This document shows positions 26,172 through 35,705 of a stretch of 64,000 nucleotides of DNA, one piece after another. Source of the stretch: Desulfocapsaceae bacterium. Its GTDB lineage: Bacteria > Desulfobacterota > Desulfobulbia > Desulfobulbales > Desulfocapsaceae. Position 1 is the stretch's first letter, and every line of letters begins with the position of its first letter. The position numbers and the translations under genes were made by a program. The stretch lies in assembly GCA_031292275.1 (NCBI GenBank), contig JARLHL010000113.1, forward strand, positions 1-64,000, written 5' to 3'. Under the pieces are notes generated by a model that worked only from the letters and a program-made list of their open reading frames with translations, was not told the DNA's origin and did no database searches.

Positions 26172-26565
26172 CTCGCTTCCTCCTGTGCCCTTCATGCGAT
26201 GATGCAGGGCTTTATTGAGAGCAATCAATTTCTTCCGGGGGGCAGCCTCTCCCGGACCACCGTCAAAACACCGTATCCGTCCTCTGAGATATGCACATAT
26301 TTTATATCCAGGATATCAGTTATATGCCTGCAATACAAATTTCTACACGCCGCACTCTCAAATAAAAGATCCTCTTATGAAGAGGTATTCCCCGTGATCC
26401 CTATCCGGATCACTCCCCGGACGTCTTTTTCCTGACGGGACAAAAATGACAATCATCATTGCGCAGAGGCAGATGTCAGCCTATTCTATTGGAGAAGAAG
26501 GGGCCTCAGCGCAGATTCAGGTTCTCTGTTTCAAGAAATTTAAACCATTTTTCAGGAAAGAGCTC
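26172..26565. other. Divergent intergenic region with hairpins
   Basis: No gene is supported between glgP and the TPR gene. Two small perfect hairpins occur: CCTCT-tatga-AGAGG near 26370 and GTGATCC-ctatcc-GGATCAC at 26394-26413. Their role is unknown; they would lie in the leader of the TPR gene. Confidence 0.4.
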
Positions 26566-27168
26566 ATGGCGGTGCCAGGGATAAAAAGACAGACTTTGAT
26601 TATAGCGGTCTTTATCAGTTTTGGCTGCGGTTTTCTGGCAGGAGCCGGATTCGCAGTTTATAAAACCACAGGCCCGGCCGCCGCGATCACCCAAACCGGA
26701 AGCGATGGTGCAGGGGGCGGGATTTCCGGGGAGCAGGCGGCGGCCATCGCCGTCCTTGAGAAGCAGACCGCCGCAGCCCCCGGAGACTTCCAGCTCTGGA
26801 TACAGCTGGGAAACGCCTATTACGATACGAACCAGCCGGAAAAGGCCATCAGGGCCTACACCCGGTCTCTGGACCTCCATACCGGCGACGCCAACCTCCT
26901 GACCGACCTGGGAATGATGTACCGCGGCGCAGGCCAGCCTGAGAAGGCCATCGAATACTTTGACCGGGCCATTGCGCTTGAGCCGCATCATCAGCCCGCA
27001 CGGCTCAACAAGGGCGTTGTGCTGCTGGAGGAACTGCACAGCCCGGACAGGGCCATCGCCACCTGGGAGGAACTGTTGCGCATCGACCCCGAGGCAAAAG
27101 CCGCCAACGGTGATTTCGTACGGGACTACATACAGGAGGCAAAAAGGCAGCAGGGAGGAAGACGGTGA
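26566..27168 (+). CDS. Membrane-anchored TPR protein
   Basis: A 200-residue protein with an N-terminal membrane anchor (about 9-32, TLIIAVFISFGCGFLAGAGF) and three or more tetratricopeptide repeats in the periplasm-facing part, seen as PGDFQLWIQLGNAYYDTNQP, then GDANLLTDLGMMYRGAGQP and HHQPARLNKGVVLLEEL. TPR arrays mediate protein-protein contacts, and similar proteins assist cytochrome biogenesis or envelope complexes; no partner can be named. The ATG at 26566 follows AGGAAAGAG, and the open frame before it has no homology. metY starts 178 bases later. Confidence 0.85.
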   Translation: MAVPGIKRQTLIIAVFISFGCGFLAGAGFAVYKTTGPAAAITQTGSDGAGGGISGEQAAAIAVLEKQTAAAPGDFQLWIQLGNAYYDTNQPEKAIRAYTRSLDLHTGDANLLTDLGMMYRGAGQPEKAIEYFDRAIALEPHHQPARLNKGVVLLEELHSPDRAIATWEELLRIDPEAKAANGDFVRDYIQEAKRQQGGRR

Positions 27169-27346
27169 GCTGCCGTGCACCCGCAAGAATCTTCTTCAGG
27201 AATGGAGGCGAGCAAAACATTTCAGCGCAGGCAATGCCCCATACCCTGCAACAAACCTGTGCAAAACGAAGAGACCGGTGGCCGGACGATTATCGAGGAA
27301 GCCTGACAATATCAGCCTTCCGTTCACGACCACCCAAGGAGATCCT

Positions 27347-28633
27347 ATGAAATTCGAGACACTTGCCCTGCACGCAGGTCAGACCGTAGACCGCGACACC
27401 CTGTCCCGGGGGGTACCGGTCTACCGGACCAGCTCTTTTCTGTTCAAGAGCACGAAACACGCGGCAAACCTCTTTGCCCTGAAAGAAGAGGGCAATATTT
27501 ATACCAGGATGGGTAATCCCACCCAGGACATCCTGGAAAAACGGGTGGCGGCACTTGAAGGAGGGGCGGCGGCCCTGGCTCTGGCCTCCGGGACATCGGC
27601 CATTTTTTATTCCATCATCAATATCTGCTCTCAGGGCGATGAGGTCGTGGCATCCAGCAATCTCTACGGCGGCACCTTCGCCCAATTCGATTCGATCCTG
27701 CCGCAGCTCGGAATCACGGTTCGCATGGTGGATCCGACCGATCCCGGCAACTTCGAAGCGGCCATCACCGAGCGGACCCGGGCCATCTACTGCGAAACTC
27801 TTGGAAACCCGACCCTGAATATGATCGATCTGCAGGCGGTGGCCGACATTGCCCATGCCCATCACCTGCCCCTGCTGGTCGACTCCACGTTCACCCCCCC
27901 CTGCATCCTTCGCCCCATCGAACACGGCGCCGATATCGTCATCCACTCTCTGACCAAGTGGATGGGGGGGCACGGCGTCGGCATCGGCGGCATCGTCGTG
28001 GATGCCGGGACCTTCGACTGGACCGACCCGAAATTCGATCTGTACAACAGGCCCGACACCTCCTATCACGGCATCCGCTATGCCCATGATCTGGGCGCCA
28101 TGAATCCGGTGGCCTTCGCGCTGCGGATGCGCCTGGTGCCGCTCCGCAATCTGGGGGCCTGCATCACCCCGGACAACTGCTGGTTCTTCCTGCAGGGGAT
28201 TGAGACCCTGTCGCTGAGGATGGAAAGGCACTGCGCCAATGCCCAGGCCGTTGCGGTCTACCTGGAGGGGCATCCCCAGGTGGACTGGGTCCACTATCCG
28301 GGACTGGCTGGCGCACCGGGGCATGAGAATGCCGTCAAGTACCTGCGCAACGGTTTCGGCGGCATGATCGGCTTCGGTGTCAAGGGAGGGCACAAAGCGG
28401 GTTGCCGCTTTATCGAGGCGTTGAATTTGGTCTCGCATCTGGCCAATGTGGGGGATGCCAAGACCCTGGCCATCCATCCGGCCTCGACGACCCACTCCCA
28501 GCTGACGCCTGAGCAGCTGCAGGACGCAGGAATAGCGGATTCGATGATCCGCCTGTCGGTGGGCATCGAACATGTCGATGATATCCTGACCGATCTCGAC
28601 CAGGCCCTGGCCGGATCGAAAAAGAGCAGGTAA
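27347..28633 (+). CDS. metY: O-acetylhomoserine sulfhydrylase MetY
   Basis: A 428-residue Cys/Met-metabolism PLP enzyme that makes homocysteine from O-acetylhomoserine and sulfide. The PLP lysine is K204 in HSLTKWMGGHG; NIYTRMGNPTQDILEKR and YCETLGNPTLN are family motifs, and the length fits MetY rather than shorter MetB or MetC. The ATG is preceded by AAGGAGATCCT. It leads the run metY, metX (7-base gap), metW, cysE, cysK, which supports direct sulfhydrylation, sensible in a sulfide-rich cell. I looked for a SAM riboswitch in the 178 bases upstream and saw none. Confidence 0.94.
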   Translation: MKFETLALHAGQTVDRDTLSRGVPVYRTSSFLFKSTKHAANLFALKEEGNIYTRMGNPTQDILEKRVAALEGGAAALALASGTSAIFYSIINICSQGDEVVASSNLYGGTFAQFDSILPQLGITVRMVDPTDPGNFEAAITERTRAIYCETLGNPTLNMIDLQAVADIAHAHHLPLLVDSTFTPPCILRPIEHGADIVIHSLTKWMGGHGVGIGGIVVDAGTFDWTDPKFDLYNRPDTSYHGIRYAHDLGAMNPVAFALRMRLVPLRNLGACITPDNCWFFLQGIETLSLRMERHCANAQAVAVYLEGHPQVDWVHYPGLAGAPGHENAVKYLRNGFGGMIGFGVKGGHKAGCRFIEALNLVSHLANVGDAKTLAIHPASTTHSQLTPEQLQDAGIADSMIRLSVGIEHVDDILTDLDQALAGSKKSR

Positions 28634-28640
28634 GGCCCCT

Positions 28641-29783
28641 ATGCCCTCAATCAGCCCCAGCCCCGTCCTGCGGGGAGAAAAACACTCCTTCAGCTTCGCC
28701 CAGGCGCCTCATGAGATGGTGCTGGAGAACGGTTCGCGGATCGGACCGGTGACCATCGCTTACGAAACCTTCGGCAGGCTCACGCCCGCGAAAGACAATG
28801 CAATCCTGGTGGCCCACGCCTTTACCGGCGACTCCCATGTGGCCGGCCTCTATGCAGACGAGCCCGACGATGCCAGGCCCGGATGGTGGGATTCGATGGT
28901 CGGGCCCGGCCGGGGTATCGATACGGACAGGTTCTTCGTCATCTGCTCCAATATCCTGGGCGGCTGCGCCGGCTCCACCGGTCCTTCTTCGCTGCATCCG
29001 ACCAGCGGCAGGCCCTACGGCCTTGATTTTCCCATGGTCACTATCGGCGATATGGTCACGGCGCAGAAGGCCCTGCTGGATCATCTGGAAATCGACAGGC
29101 TGGTCGCGGTCATCGGCGGCTCGCTGGGCGGCATGCAGACGCTGGAATGGTGCGTCCGCTATCCGGACATGATCCGGGCGGCGATCCCCATTGCCACCAC
29201 TATGCGTCATTCGGCCCTGGCCATCGCCTTCAACGAAGTGGCCAGGCAGGCCATCATGGCGGACCCCAATTGGAAAAGGGGCGACTATTACGGCACCGCG
29301 GGGCCCGATACCGGCCTTGCGGTAGCCCGGATGATCGGTCATGTGACGTATCTCTCTGATCAGGCCATGCGCCGTAAATTCGGCCGCCGCCTCCAGGATA
29401 AACAGGATTTCTCCTTCGGCTTCGACGCCGACTTCCAGGTGGAAAGCTACCTGCGCCACCAGGGAAATAAGTTCGTGCAGCGCTTCGACGCCAATTCTCT
29501 GCTGTATATCACCAAAGCCTCGGACTATTTCGACCTCAAGGAGGCGCCGGGGAAGCCCTTTCGGGAGCCGGGGACAGCCGGGACAAAATTTCTTGTGGTC
29601 TCCTACACCTCCGACTGGCTCTACCCCACCTATCAGGCCAGGGAACTGGTCCAGGCCCTGAAACGCTCGGGACGGGACGTCAGCTTCTGCGAGATTGAGG
29701 CCGACTGCGGTCATGACGCCTTTCTGATTCCCGATGAGCGGCTCAACACCCTGGTGCGAGGATTTCTCGATGGACTTGCCTGA
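28641..29783 (+). CDS. metX: Homoserine O-acetyltransferase MetX
   Basis: A 380-residue alpha/beta-hydrolase-fold acyltransferase that activates homoserine for sulfur incorporation. The nucleophile S161 is in GGSLGGMQ, the family block DTDRFFVICSNILGGCAGST is present, and the C-terminal catalytic Asp and His are in TSDWLYP and CGHDAFLIP. Acetyl rather than succinyl specificity is inferred from family and from MetY next door. Seven bases separate it from metY, and metW starts 10 bases past its stop, so the three are one operon. Confidence 0.94.
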   Translation: MPSISPSPVLRGEKHSFSFAQAPHEMVLENGSRIGPVTIAYETFGRLTPAKDNAILVAHAFTGDSHVAGLYADEPDDARPGWWDSMVGPGRGIDTDRFFVICSNILGGCAGSTGPSSLHPTSGRPYGLDFPMVTIGDMVTAQKALLDHLEIDRLVAVIGGSLGGMQTLEWCVRYPDMIRAAIPIATTMRHSALAIAFNEVARQAIMADPNWKRGDYYGTAGPDTGLAVARMIGHVTYLSDQAMRRKFGRRLQDKQDFSFGFDADFQVESYLRHQGNKFVQRFDANSLLYITKASDYFDLKEAPGKPFREPGTAGTKFLVVSYTSDWLYPTYQARELVQALKRSGRDVSFCEIEADCGHDAFLIPDERLNTLVRGFLDGLA

Positions 29784-29793
29784 AGGCCCGATA

Positions 29794-30417
29794 ATGCGTT
29801 ATGATCTCCAGACCATCGCCTCCTGGATCGCTGCAGGCAGCCGGGTACTGGATCTCGGCTGCGGCAACGGCGATCTCCTGGCGTGGCTTGCCGCCCAGCG
29901 GGGCGTGAGAGGCACCGGCATCGAGAGGGATGCGGAGAAGGCCGCCGCCTGTATCGCCAGGGGATTGAGCGTGCTGCAGGGCGATCTGAATGCCGAAGTA
30001 GACGACTACCCGGACCGCAGCTTCGATTACGTGATCCTGAGCCAGACCCTGCAGCAGGTCCTGGAACCGGCAAGACTCCTGCGTTCACTGTCCCGGATCG
30101 GCAGGCAGGTCATTGTCAGTTTTCCCAACTTCAGCCACTATACCATTCGGCTGCAGCTCCTGATGAAAGGACTGGCCCCCAAAAATGACCAGCTGCCCTA
30201 CTCCTGGTACGACACCCCCAACATCCGGGTGATCACCCTGGACGACTTCCGGAGGTTTGCAGGCGAGGTGGGCTATACCATCGTCAGAGAAGCAGCAATC
30301 AACACAGACCACCATGACCGGCAGGGCCATATCGTCCGCTGGTGCACCAACCTGAGGGCCTGCTACGGAATCTTTGCCATCGAGAAAAAATTTCCCGGGA
30401 AAGCCGAAGGGACCTAG
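29794..30417 (+). CDS. metW: MetW, methyltransferase-like partner of MetX
   Basis: A 207-residue SAM-methyltransferase-fold protein. MRYDLQTIASWI and SRVLDLGCGNGDLLAWL are the family start and SAM-binding loop; YVILSQTLQQVLEP and IVSFPNFSHYTIRLQL are further MetW blocks. MetW is regularly encoded with MetX and has been proposed to assist or modulate it; no methyl acceptor is firmly known. The ATG at 29794 is 8 bases after GAAGG and matches family starts; an ATG at 29770, overlapping the metX stop, is the alternative. Confidence 0.92.
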   Translation: MRYDLQTIASWIAAGSRVLDLGCGNGDLLAWLAAQRGVRGTGIERDAEKAAACIARGLSVLQGDLNAEVDDYPDRSFDYVILSQTLQQVLEPARLLRSLSRIGRQVIVSFPNFSHYTIRLQLLMKGLAPKNDQLPYSWYDTPNIRVITLDDFRRFAGEVGYTIVREAAINTDHHDRQGHIVRWCTNLRACYGIFAIEKKFPGKAEGT

Positions 30418-30478
30418 GGGCCACGGCCGCTGGTGCATCGATTTTTTCCCTCAACCCCATCAACTCTTGAGAACAGCC

Positions 30479-31441
30479 ATGCTTACGACCGGAAAGCCCT
30501 GCATCACCTCCATCACCGCGCTCTGCGACAGTGAGGATCACACGAAGAATCACCAGCACACCAAGCTCCCGCCAGTGATCAAGAATCTGGTGGCCAACTG
30601 GAGCGCCAACGACTGTTTCGAACATATCAGTCCGGTCGCCCTGCCATCCCATGCGGCCATCATCGACATCATTCGCCAGACCCGTTCCCTGCTCTTTCCC
30701 GGCTATTTCAGCGCTGCCAAGCTGCACCAGAACAATCTGGAGTATTTCATCGGCCAGGAGACCACCGACCTCTACGATAAACTGAGCGAGCAGATCATGA
30801 TGGCCATCCGCCACGACTGCCGCCGCATGCTGCAGCCCTGCACCAACTGCGACGAGCGCAGCCACAAGCTGGCTTTAGCCTTCATCGAGGCCCTGCCTCA
30901 GGTGACCACGACCCTGGCCACCGATATCCGGGCCACCCTGGCCGGAGACCCGGCCACCCAGAGCCCCGACGAGGTGATCTTCTGCTATCCCGGCCTGCTG
31001 GCCATCTCCATCTACCGTATCGCCCACGAACTCAACCTGCTGAAGGTGCCGATCATTCCCCGGATTATGACCGAACACGCCCACAGCCTGACCGGCATCG
31101 ACATCCACCCCGGAGCCACCATTGGGCCCGGATTTTTTATCGACCACGGGACCGGCGTCGTCATCGGCGAAACCACCATCATCGGCAGGGACGTCCGCCT
31201 CTACCAGGGCGTCACCCTGGGAGCGCTGTCACTGCCGCGGGACGCCGGCGAAAAGATGCGCCACAAAAAACGCCATCCGACAATCGAGGACAATGTCATC
31301 ATCTATGCCAATTCCACCATTCTTGGCGGAGAGACCATCATCGGAGCCAATGCGGTCATCGGCGGCAATATCTGGCTCACCGAAAGTGTCCCGGCCGGCA
31401 CCAAGGTCATGCTGAAGCGTCCCGAACTGATCTTCACCTGA
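30479..31441 (+). CDS. cysE: Serine O-acetyltransferase with long N-terminal domain
   Basis: A 320-residue enzyme making O-acetylserine for cysteine synthesis. The C-terminal left-handed beta-helix of hexapeptide repeats includes [20 protein letters not shown], which carries the catalytic His residues, then [11 protein letters not shown]. About 170 helical N-terminal residues make it longer than E. coli CysE (273) and like the EpsC/plant-like group. A cluster of cysteines ([13 protein letters not shown]) lies at about 122-134. The ATG at 30479 has only weak GAGAA upstream. cysK follows 49 bases later. Confidence 0.93.
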   Translation: MLTTGKPCITSITALCDSEDHTKNHQHTKLPPVIKNLVANWSANDCFEHISPVALPSHAAIIDIIRQTRSLLFPGYFSAAKLHQNNLEYFIGQETTDLYDKLSEQIMMAIRHDCRRMLQPCTNCDERSHKLALAFIEALPQVTTTLATDIRATLAGDPATQSPDEVIFCYPGLLAISIYRIAHELNLLKVPIIPRIMTEHAHSLTGIDIHPGATIGPGFFIDHGTGVVIGETTIIGRDVRLYQGVTLGALSLPRDAGEKMRHKKRHPTIEDNVIIYANSTILGGETIIGANAVIGGNIWLTESVPAGTKVMLKRPELIFT

Positions 31442-31490
31442 CAGCCGTTCGCAAACCCTCCCCTTCATCCGACTGCAGCGAGGCAGGCAT

Positions 31491-32408
31491 ATGAGCAATT
31501 CCATAATCACAACCATCGGCAATACCCCGCTTCTCACCCTCAGCAATCTGAGCGCATCCAGTGGGGCCACGGTTTTGGCCAAGCAGGAATCTCGAAATCC
31601 CCTGGGTTCCGTCAAGGACCGTATCGCCCTGGCAATGATCGAGGCCGGTGAGCGGGACGGCCTCATCTCCGCCACGACCACCATCATCGAGCCAACCAGC
31701 GGCAATACCGGTATCGGCCTGGCCTTTGTCTGCGCCGCCCGGGGGCTGCGCCTGATCCTAACCATGCCGGAAAGCATGAGTGATGAACGCAAAAAGCTTT
31801 TACGGCATCTGGGTGCGGAGCTGGTGCTGACCCCGGCAGCCGAGGGCATGCGGGGAGCCATTGCCGCCGCTGAGGGCCTGCTCCGTTCCACCGTCGACGG
31901 TTTTATGCCCAACCAGTTCACCAACCCCGCCAACCCCGAGATCCACCGCCGGACCACCGCCGAAGAGATCTGGCGGCAGACCGGCGGGCATGTCGACATA
32001 TTCGTGGCCGGGGTCGGTACCGGTGGCAGCATCACCGGCGTCTCGGAGGTCCTGAAGCAGCGGCGGCCCGGCCTGCGGTCTGTGGCGGTCGAGCCCGCCG
32101 GTTCCCCGGTGCTGTCAGGCGGCAAGCCCGGTCCCCACAAGATCCAAGGCATCGGCGCCGGTTTTGTACCCGCGGTCCTAAACCGCGAAATCATCGACGA
32201 GGTCATCCCGGTCACCAATCAGGATGCCCTGGACATGGCGCGCAGACTGGCCGTACGCGAAGGGATACTCTGCGGGATATCCTCAGGTGCTGCGGCCTGG
32301 GCGGCGCTTAAGCTTGCCGGACGACCGGAAAACAGGGGACTCACCATCGTCACCCTCCTGCCCGACACCGGCGAACGCTACCTGAGCACCGATCTCCTGC
32401 AGGCGTAA
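31491..32408 (+). CDS. cysK: Cysteine synthase (O-acetylserine sulfhydrylase)
   Basis: A 305-residue fold-type II PLP enzyme joining O-acetylserine with sulfide to give cysteine. K42 in [11 protein letters not shown] binds [15 protein letters not shown] is the substrate loop and [10 protein letters not shown] the phosphate-binding loop. The C-terminus ends in DLLQA rather than an obvious Ile-terminated tail needed for the classic CysE-CysK complex in reverse, so complex formation cannot be judged. Position after cysE supports a paired role. A 7-bp stem hairpin lies just after the gene. Confidence 0.95.
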   Translation: MSNSIITTIGNTPLLTLSNLSASSGATVLAKQESRNPLGSVKDRIALAMIEAGERDGLISATTTIIEPTSGNTGIGLAFVCAARGLRLILTMPESMSDERKKLLRHLGAELVLTPAAEGMRGAIAAAEGLLRSTVDGFMPNQFTNPANPEIHRRTTAEEIWRQTGGHVDIFVAGVGTGGSITGVSEVLKQRRPGLRSVAVEPAGSPVLSGGKPGPHKIQGIGAGFVPAVLNREIIDEVIPVTNQDALDMARRLAVREGILCGISSGAAAWAALKLAGRPENRGLTIVTLLPDTGERYLSTDLLQA

Positions 32409-32422
32409 ACAACACTGCCTGG

Positions 32423-32458
32423 ACCGGCACAGGGGAGCAGCTTTGCCGACCTGCCGGT
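32423..32458 (+). terminator. Possible hairpin terminator after cysK
   Basis: ACCGGCA at 32423-32429 and TGCCGGT at 32452-32458 can pair around a 22-base loop, followed by TTAACC. The loop is long and the T tract poor, so this is tentative. Confidence 0.35.
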
Positions 32459-32600
32459 TTAACCCGATTCTGTCAGAAAGGAATTTTTTCCGGTAGACGG
32501 AAGGTGAGAGCCCGGTATGCCGTTTAGCACGTCATCGGAGAAAGCCATCCTTGAAGGACAAGGACACAAACTATTCCAGGGACACCCTGGGGAGGGAAAT

Positions 32601-33158
32601 ATGAACAACGCATCAGCGCTCCTCTGTATCGACATCCAGAATGATTATTTTCCCGGCGGCCCCATGGAACTGGCAGGGGCCGAAGCCGCGGCACGGAATA
32701 TCCGAGCCCTCCAGGGATACTTTCGGGACAAGGGTCTGCCGATCCTGCACATCGCCCATGAAATGACGCGGAAAGGCGCGAATTTTTTTCTTCCCGGCAC
32801 CAGCGGCCAGCAGATTCACAGCCTGGTGTCTCCGCAGGAAGGCGAAAAAGTGATAACCAAAAATTTTCCGAACAGCTTTCTCCACACCCCCCTCCTGGAC
32901 ACTCTGAAAGGGCTCGGTGTCACGGAGCTGACAATCACCGGCATGATGACCCACATGTGTGTCGACGCCACCACCAGAGCGGCAGCGGATCTGGGTTTTT
33001 CCTGCACTGTCGTCTCCGACGCCACTGCCACCAGGGACCTTCAGTTTGCAGGGAAAACGGTGCAGGCGGCCCAGGTCCAGATCGCCTTCCTGGCCGCCCT
33101 GAGCACCATCTGCGACCGGATAGTCGACGCTGGCGAACTGATGAAGGCGCCCTCCTAA
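32601..33158 (+). CDS. Isochorismatase-family cysteine hydrolase
   Basis: A 185-residue cytosolic hydrolase with the family triad: D11 in CIDIQNDYF, K87 in ITKNFPNSF and nucleophile C120 in MMTHMCVDATTRAA. Relatives cleave amides such as nicotinamide, ureidoacrylate or N-carbamoyl compounds; no residue here fixes the substrate. The cis-peptide region before the Cys is normal. The ATG at 32601 follows GGGGAGGG; the open frame upstream has no homology. It lies between cysK and selD but with gaps of 192 and 231 bases, so it may be its own unit. Confidence 0.9.
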   Translation: MNNASALLCIDIQNDYFPGGPMELAGAEAAARNIRALQGYFRDKGLPILHIAHEMTRKGANFFLPGTSGQQIHSLVSPQEGEKVITKNFPNSFLHTPLLDTLKGLGVTELTITGMMTHMCVDATTRAAADLGFSCTVVSDATATRDLQFAGKTVQAAQVQIAFLAALSTICDRIVDAGELMKAPS

Positions 33159-33389
33159 TCCTGCCCTTTGCAGCCTGCCGACGGGCGACCGCGGACCGGC
33201 AATGCCCCTGAAAAGGCAACGTCTCGCCTGGCAGGGATAATGCCGGAGAAGATTTTTCCCCTTGTCGGGACTGAATATCGGCTTATTATAACTTGACGAT
33301 AAAGTCCGGGGCACCTCTTCAGGTTTGGAGTCGCTCGTTTTGATGACCGCCGTTATGCGGCAGCGCAATGTTTTTTTCAGGAGAAGGAA

Positions 33390-34442
33390 ATGCAGTTTTT
33401 CAAGAAAAAGACCCTGACTGGCCTTGCCAGGACCTGCGGCTGAGCAGCGAAAATCGGTCCGGCGGACTTGTCGGACGCGCTCAATGGCCTGCAGTTCAAA
33501 CATGACGCCAACCTCCTGGTCGGGATTGAGACCTCCGATGATGCTGCTGTCTATCGGATTTCCGCGGATGTCGCCATGATCAACACCGTCGATTTCATCA
33601 CCCCGCCGGTTGACGATCCCTACTGGTTCGGCCAGATCGCCGCCGCCAATTCCATATCGGATGTCTATTCCATGGGAGGCAGGCCGCTGACTGCCCTGAA
33701 CGTGGTGATGTTTCCGGCCACCAAGCTCGACATGGGCGTGCTCAAGGAGATCCTGCGGGGCGGAAACGACAAGGTCATTGAGGCCGGGGCCTGTCTGGCG
33801 GGCGGGCACACCGTCGACGACAACGAACCGAAATACGGTCTCTGCGTCAACGGCGTCGTCCACCCGGACAGGATCATAACCAACGCCGGGGCAAGACCCG
33901 GCGACGCGCTGATCCTGACCAAACCCCTGGGATCCGGCGTCCTCTTCAATGCGGTCCGGGCCAGGGTCTTCGACAAAAGGGAACTGGAACGCTCAGTACT
34001 GCCGACCGTGGCACGTCTCAACAACACTGCCATCACCTGCGCCCTGGCCTATGATCTGCATGCCTGTACCGACATCACCGGTTTCGGCATCCTGGGACAT
34101 CTGCTGGAAATGGCGGCAGGAAGCAAGGTCCAGGCCCTGCTCGACTATGCGAACCTGCCCTTCTATGCCGGGGCCCTGGAAATGTATATGAAGGGCCAGA
34201 CCACCGGCAGCAATCGAGCCAACAGGGCCCTGGTGGCGCGCTCTCCTCTGACCATTGACTGCCGGCTCAACCGCTTCCAGGAAGAACTCCTCTACGACCC
34301 GCAGACCTCAGGCGGACTGCTGCTCGCCCTGCCTAAAGCCCAGGCTCAGAACCTGCTGCAGGACCTGCACGGGGCAGGCATTAAAGATGCCGCTCTTGTC
34401 GGCGAGATGGGGGAAGGAAGTCCCGAAATCACCATCCGGTAG
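33390..34442 (+). CDS. selD: Selenophosphate synthetase SelD, itself a selenoprotein (UGA = Sec18)
   Basis: The 350-residue enzyme makes selenophosphate from selenide and ATP for selenocysteine and selenouridine. The gene must be read through an in-frame TGA at 33441-33443: the N-terminus reads KTLTGLARTCG-Sec-AAKIGP, aligning Sec with the catalytic Cys17 of E. coli SelD, followed by the conserved Lys. Downstream DDAAVY, NSISDVYSMGG, AGGHT and DPQTSGGLL are family motifs. The ATG at 33390 follows AGAAGGA. A standard gene caller would start it at 33468 and lose the active site. It implies that selenocysteine insertion genes exist elsewhere in this genome. It converges on a lipoprotein gene. 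Confidence 0.95.
33441..33476 (+). promoter_or_regulatory. selD UGA codon and candidate bacterial SECIS hairpin
   Basis: Thirteen bases after the TGA, GTCCG (33457-33461) and CGGAC (33472-33476) pair perfectly around a 10-base loop containing GGAC and GT. Position and size fit a bacterial SECIS bound by SelB. An alternative smaller stem, GTCC-ggc-GGAC, overlaps it. Confidence 0.6.
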
Positions 34443-34493
34443 GCCACGGACACCAGTCAAATCCAGCCGCAGATATCCCTCACTCCGAAGGCT

Positions 34494-34718
34494 TTATTGC
34501 TTCTTTTCCTGTTCCTCGACCTGCTTGATATGACTCTTTTCCTGGTCAGCGGCAGTCCGGGCCCGGTCCATCGGGACCTTGACCGCCTGGATGGCCTGTT
34601 CCGCCGCTGTGTCCTGACCCTGCTCGATGACAGCTTTATCCTTTTTGTTATCGGTACAGCCGAACAGAAGCGGAAGACTGAGAAGAAGAGGTATGAGAAT
34701 ACGAAACCGTGCAGTCAT
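34494..34718 (-). CDS. Small putative lipoprotein
   Basis: A 74-residue protein. MTARFRILIPLLLSLPLLFG leads to a lipobox cysteine, C21 (LFGC), so the mature 54-residue part would be a diacyl or triacyl lipoprotein. It is hydrophilic with a Gln/Lys/Glu-rich helix (DRARTAADQEKSHIKQVEEQ), perhaps a short coiled coil. No function is known. The ATG at 34718 follows AAGGGGG; the open frame upstream is not used. It is convergent with selD. Confidence 0.7.
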   Translation of the reverse strand: MTARFRILIPLLLSLPLLFGCTDNKKDKAVIEQGQDTAAEQAIQAVKVPMDRARTAADQEKSHIKQVEEQEKKQ

Positions 34719-34964
34719 GGAAAGGCCCCCTTGTAATTGATGGTTGAACAGTGCATCCGGACAGGTTCCGGTTCTCCGGCATGGTAGCATGACTCTTCCT
34801 CTTCGAGCAATATTTATGACGGGGGACGGAAAAAACAAGGCAACGATCCTCCTGCTTACCGCCATCCATGCCTGCGGGGCCATCTCATCATCTGCAATGG
34901 CCGGCAGCGATTGCGCATACACGCATTGTGTTTATTCTATGGATAGGTTTTTACAATCCATGTT

Positions 34965-35068
34965 TTACTATGAAAGTCCCGTTTGAGCAGCGCCCTGCCA
35001 TGCCGGAGTGACGAGGCTTTCATAATTTGTTGTGGCCGGACGATCTGGTCCAGCCATGCTGACAAGGT
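34965..35068 (+). repeat. Dispersed about 100-bp element, copy B
   Basis: Reads TACTATGAAAGTCCC at the left, GCCATGCCGGAGTGACGAGG in the middle, TTGTTGTGGCCGGAC, then GGTCCAGCCATGCTG at the right. GGCcGGAC and GTCCaGCC form a hairpin with one mismatch. The rest of 34719-35120 has no supported gene. Confidence 0.88.
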
Positions 35069-35120
35069 TACCTCTCAGCGCCCCGGCCCGGCGGGGCGTC
35101 TTCAACAAGGGAGACTCATT

Positions 35121-35540
35121 ATGAAAGATACGTCTACTCTCCACCAGAAGGTTCAAGAACTCTGCGATTGTTTCGCAACCACTGATCCGCTCAAAGAGAT
35201 GTCAAAGATGGCTCAGGAAACGGATACAGAACAGGCTGCCTTGAAGTGGATTGCCCTGGCCGTCCTCCACGGCATCAACAGCAGTGCCGAATCGGTCTCA
35301 ATCGTGAGCACCAAAGACGGAAAGCTCAGGGTCACGGCACAATACAGAAAGGCTGAGCTGCCTGCCCCCGGTCCAGCCACAGCCAGGAAGGCCATTGCGG
35401 CAATACGATCCATGACCCACATGGAGGACAATTACGGTACAACGACCCTTGCCTTCGGCTTTCGCAACAGCAGTATGGATCTGAAAATCAATTCAGTGCA
35501 TGAAGCGGGAGACGACAGGGTAACCATTGTCTTTCCATGA
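35121..35540 (+). CDS. Hypothetical protein, 139 residues
   Basis: I do not recognise a family. The protein begins MKDTSTLHQKVQELCDCF, is soluble, and alternates helices with a C-terminal beta-rich part (TTTLAFGFRNSSMDLKI, DRVTIVFP). The CDC near residue 16 could bind metal but has no second pair. The ATG at 35121 follows AAGGGAG and is placed after repeat copy B; a longer reading would run through the repeat and should be avoided. A rubrerythrin-like gene follows after 165 bases that hold a small ATTGCC/GGCAAT hairpin at 35623-35644, so co-transcription is possible. Confidence 0.7.
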   Translation: MKDTSTLHQKVQELCDCFATTDPLKEMSKMAQETDTEQAALKWIALAVLHGINSSAESVSIVSTKDGKLRVTAQYRKAELPAPGPATARKAIAAIRSMTHMEDNYGTTTLAFGFRNSSMDLKINSVHEAGDDRVTIVFP

Positions 35541-35705
35541 TGGAATGTTGCTGTTCCGGCAAAAGACCACGGGGCAGACGATATGACGAAAATCCGACCG
35601 GCAGCTTAGTTTTTTTTACCGGATTGCCAAATGCCTCAGGCAATACTACCTTGTGCGGAAACACAGGGATTCTTACACACACTACGCAAACGAGGAGGTT
35701 TATTG

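Noticed and set aside
27169-27346. Possible SAM riboswitch before metY
   Set aside because: I looked for the conserved helices and pseudoknot bases of known SAM riboswitch classes and did not see them; a covariance-model search would decide.
34744-35120. ORFs around repeat copy B
   Set aside because: No ribosome-binding site and no motif; one start is TTG, and the frame content is repeat sequence.
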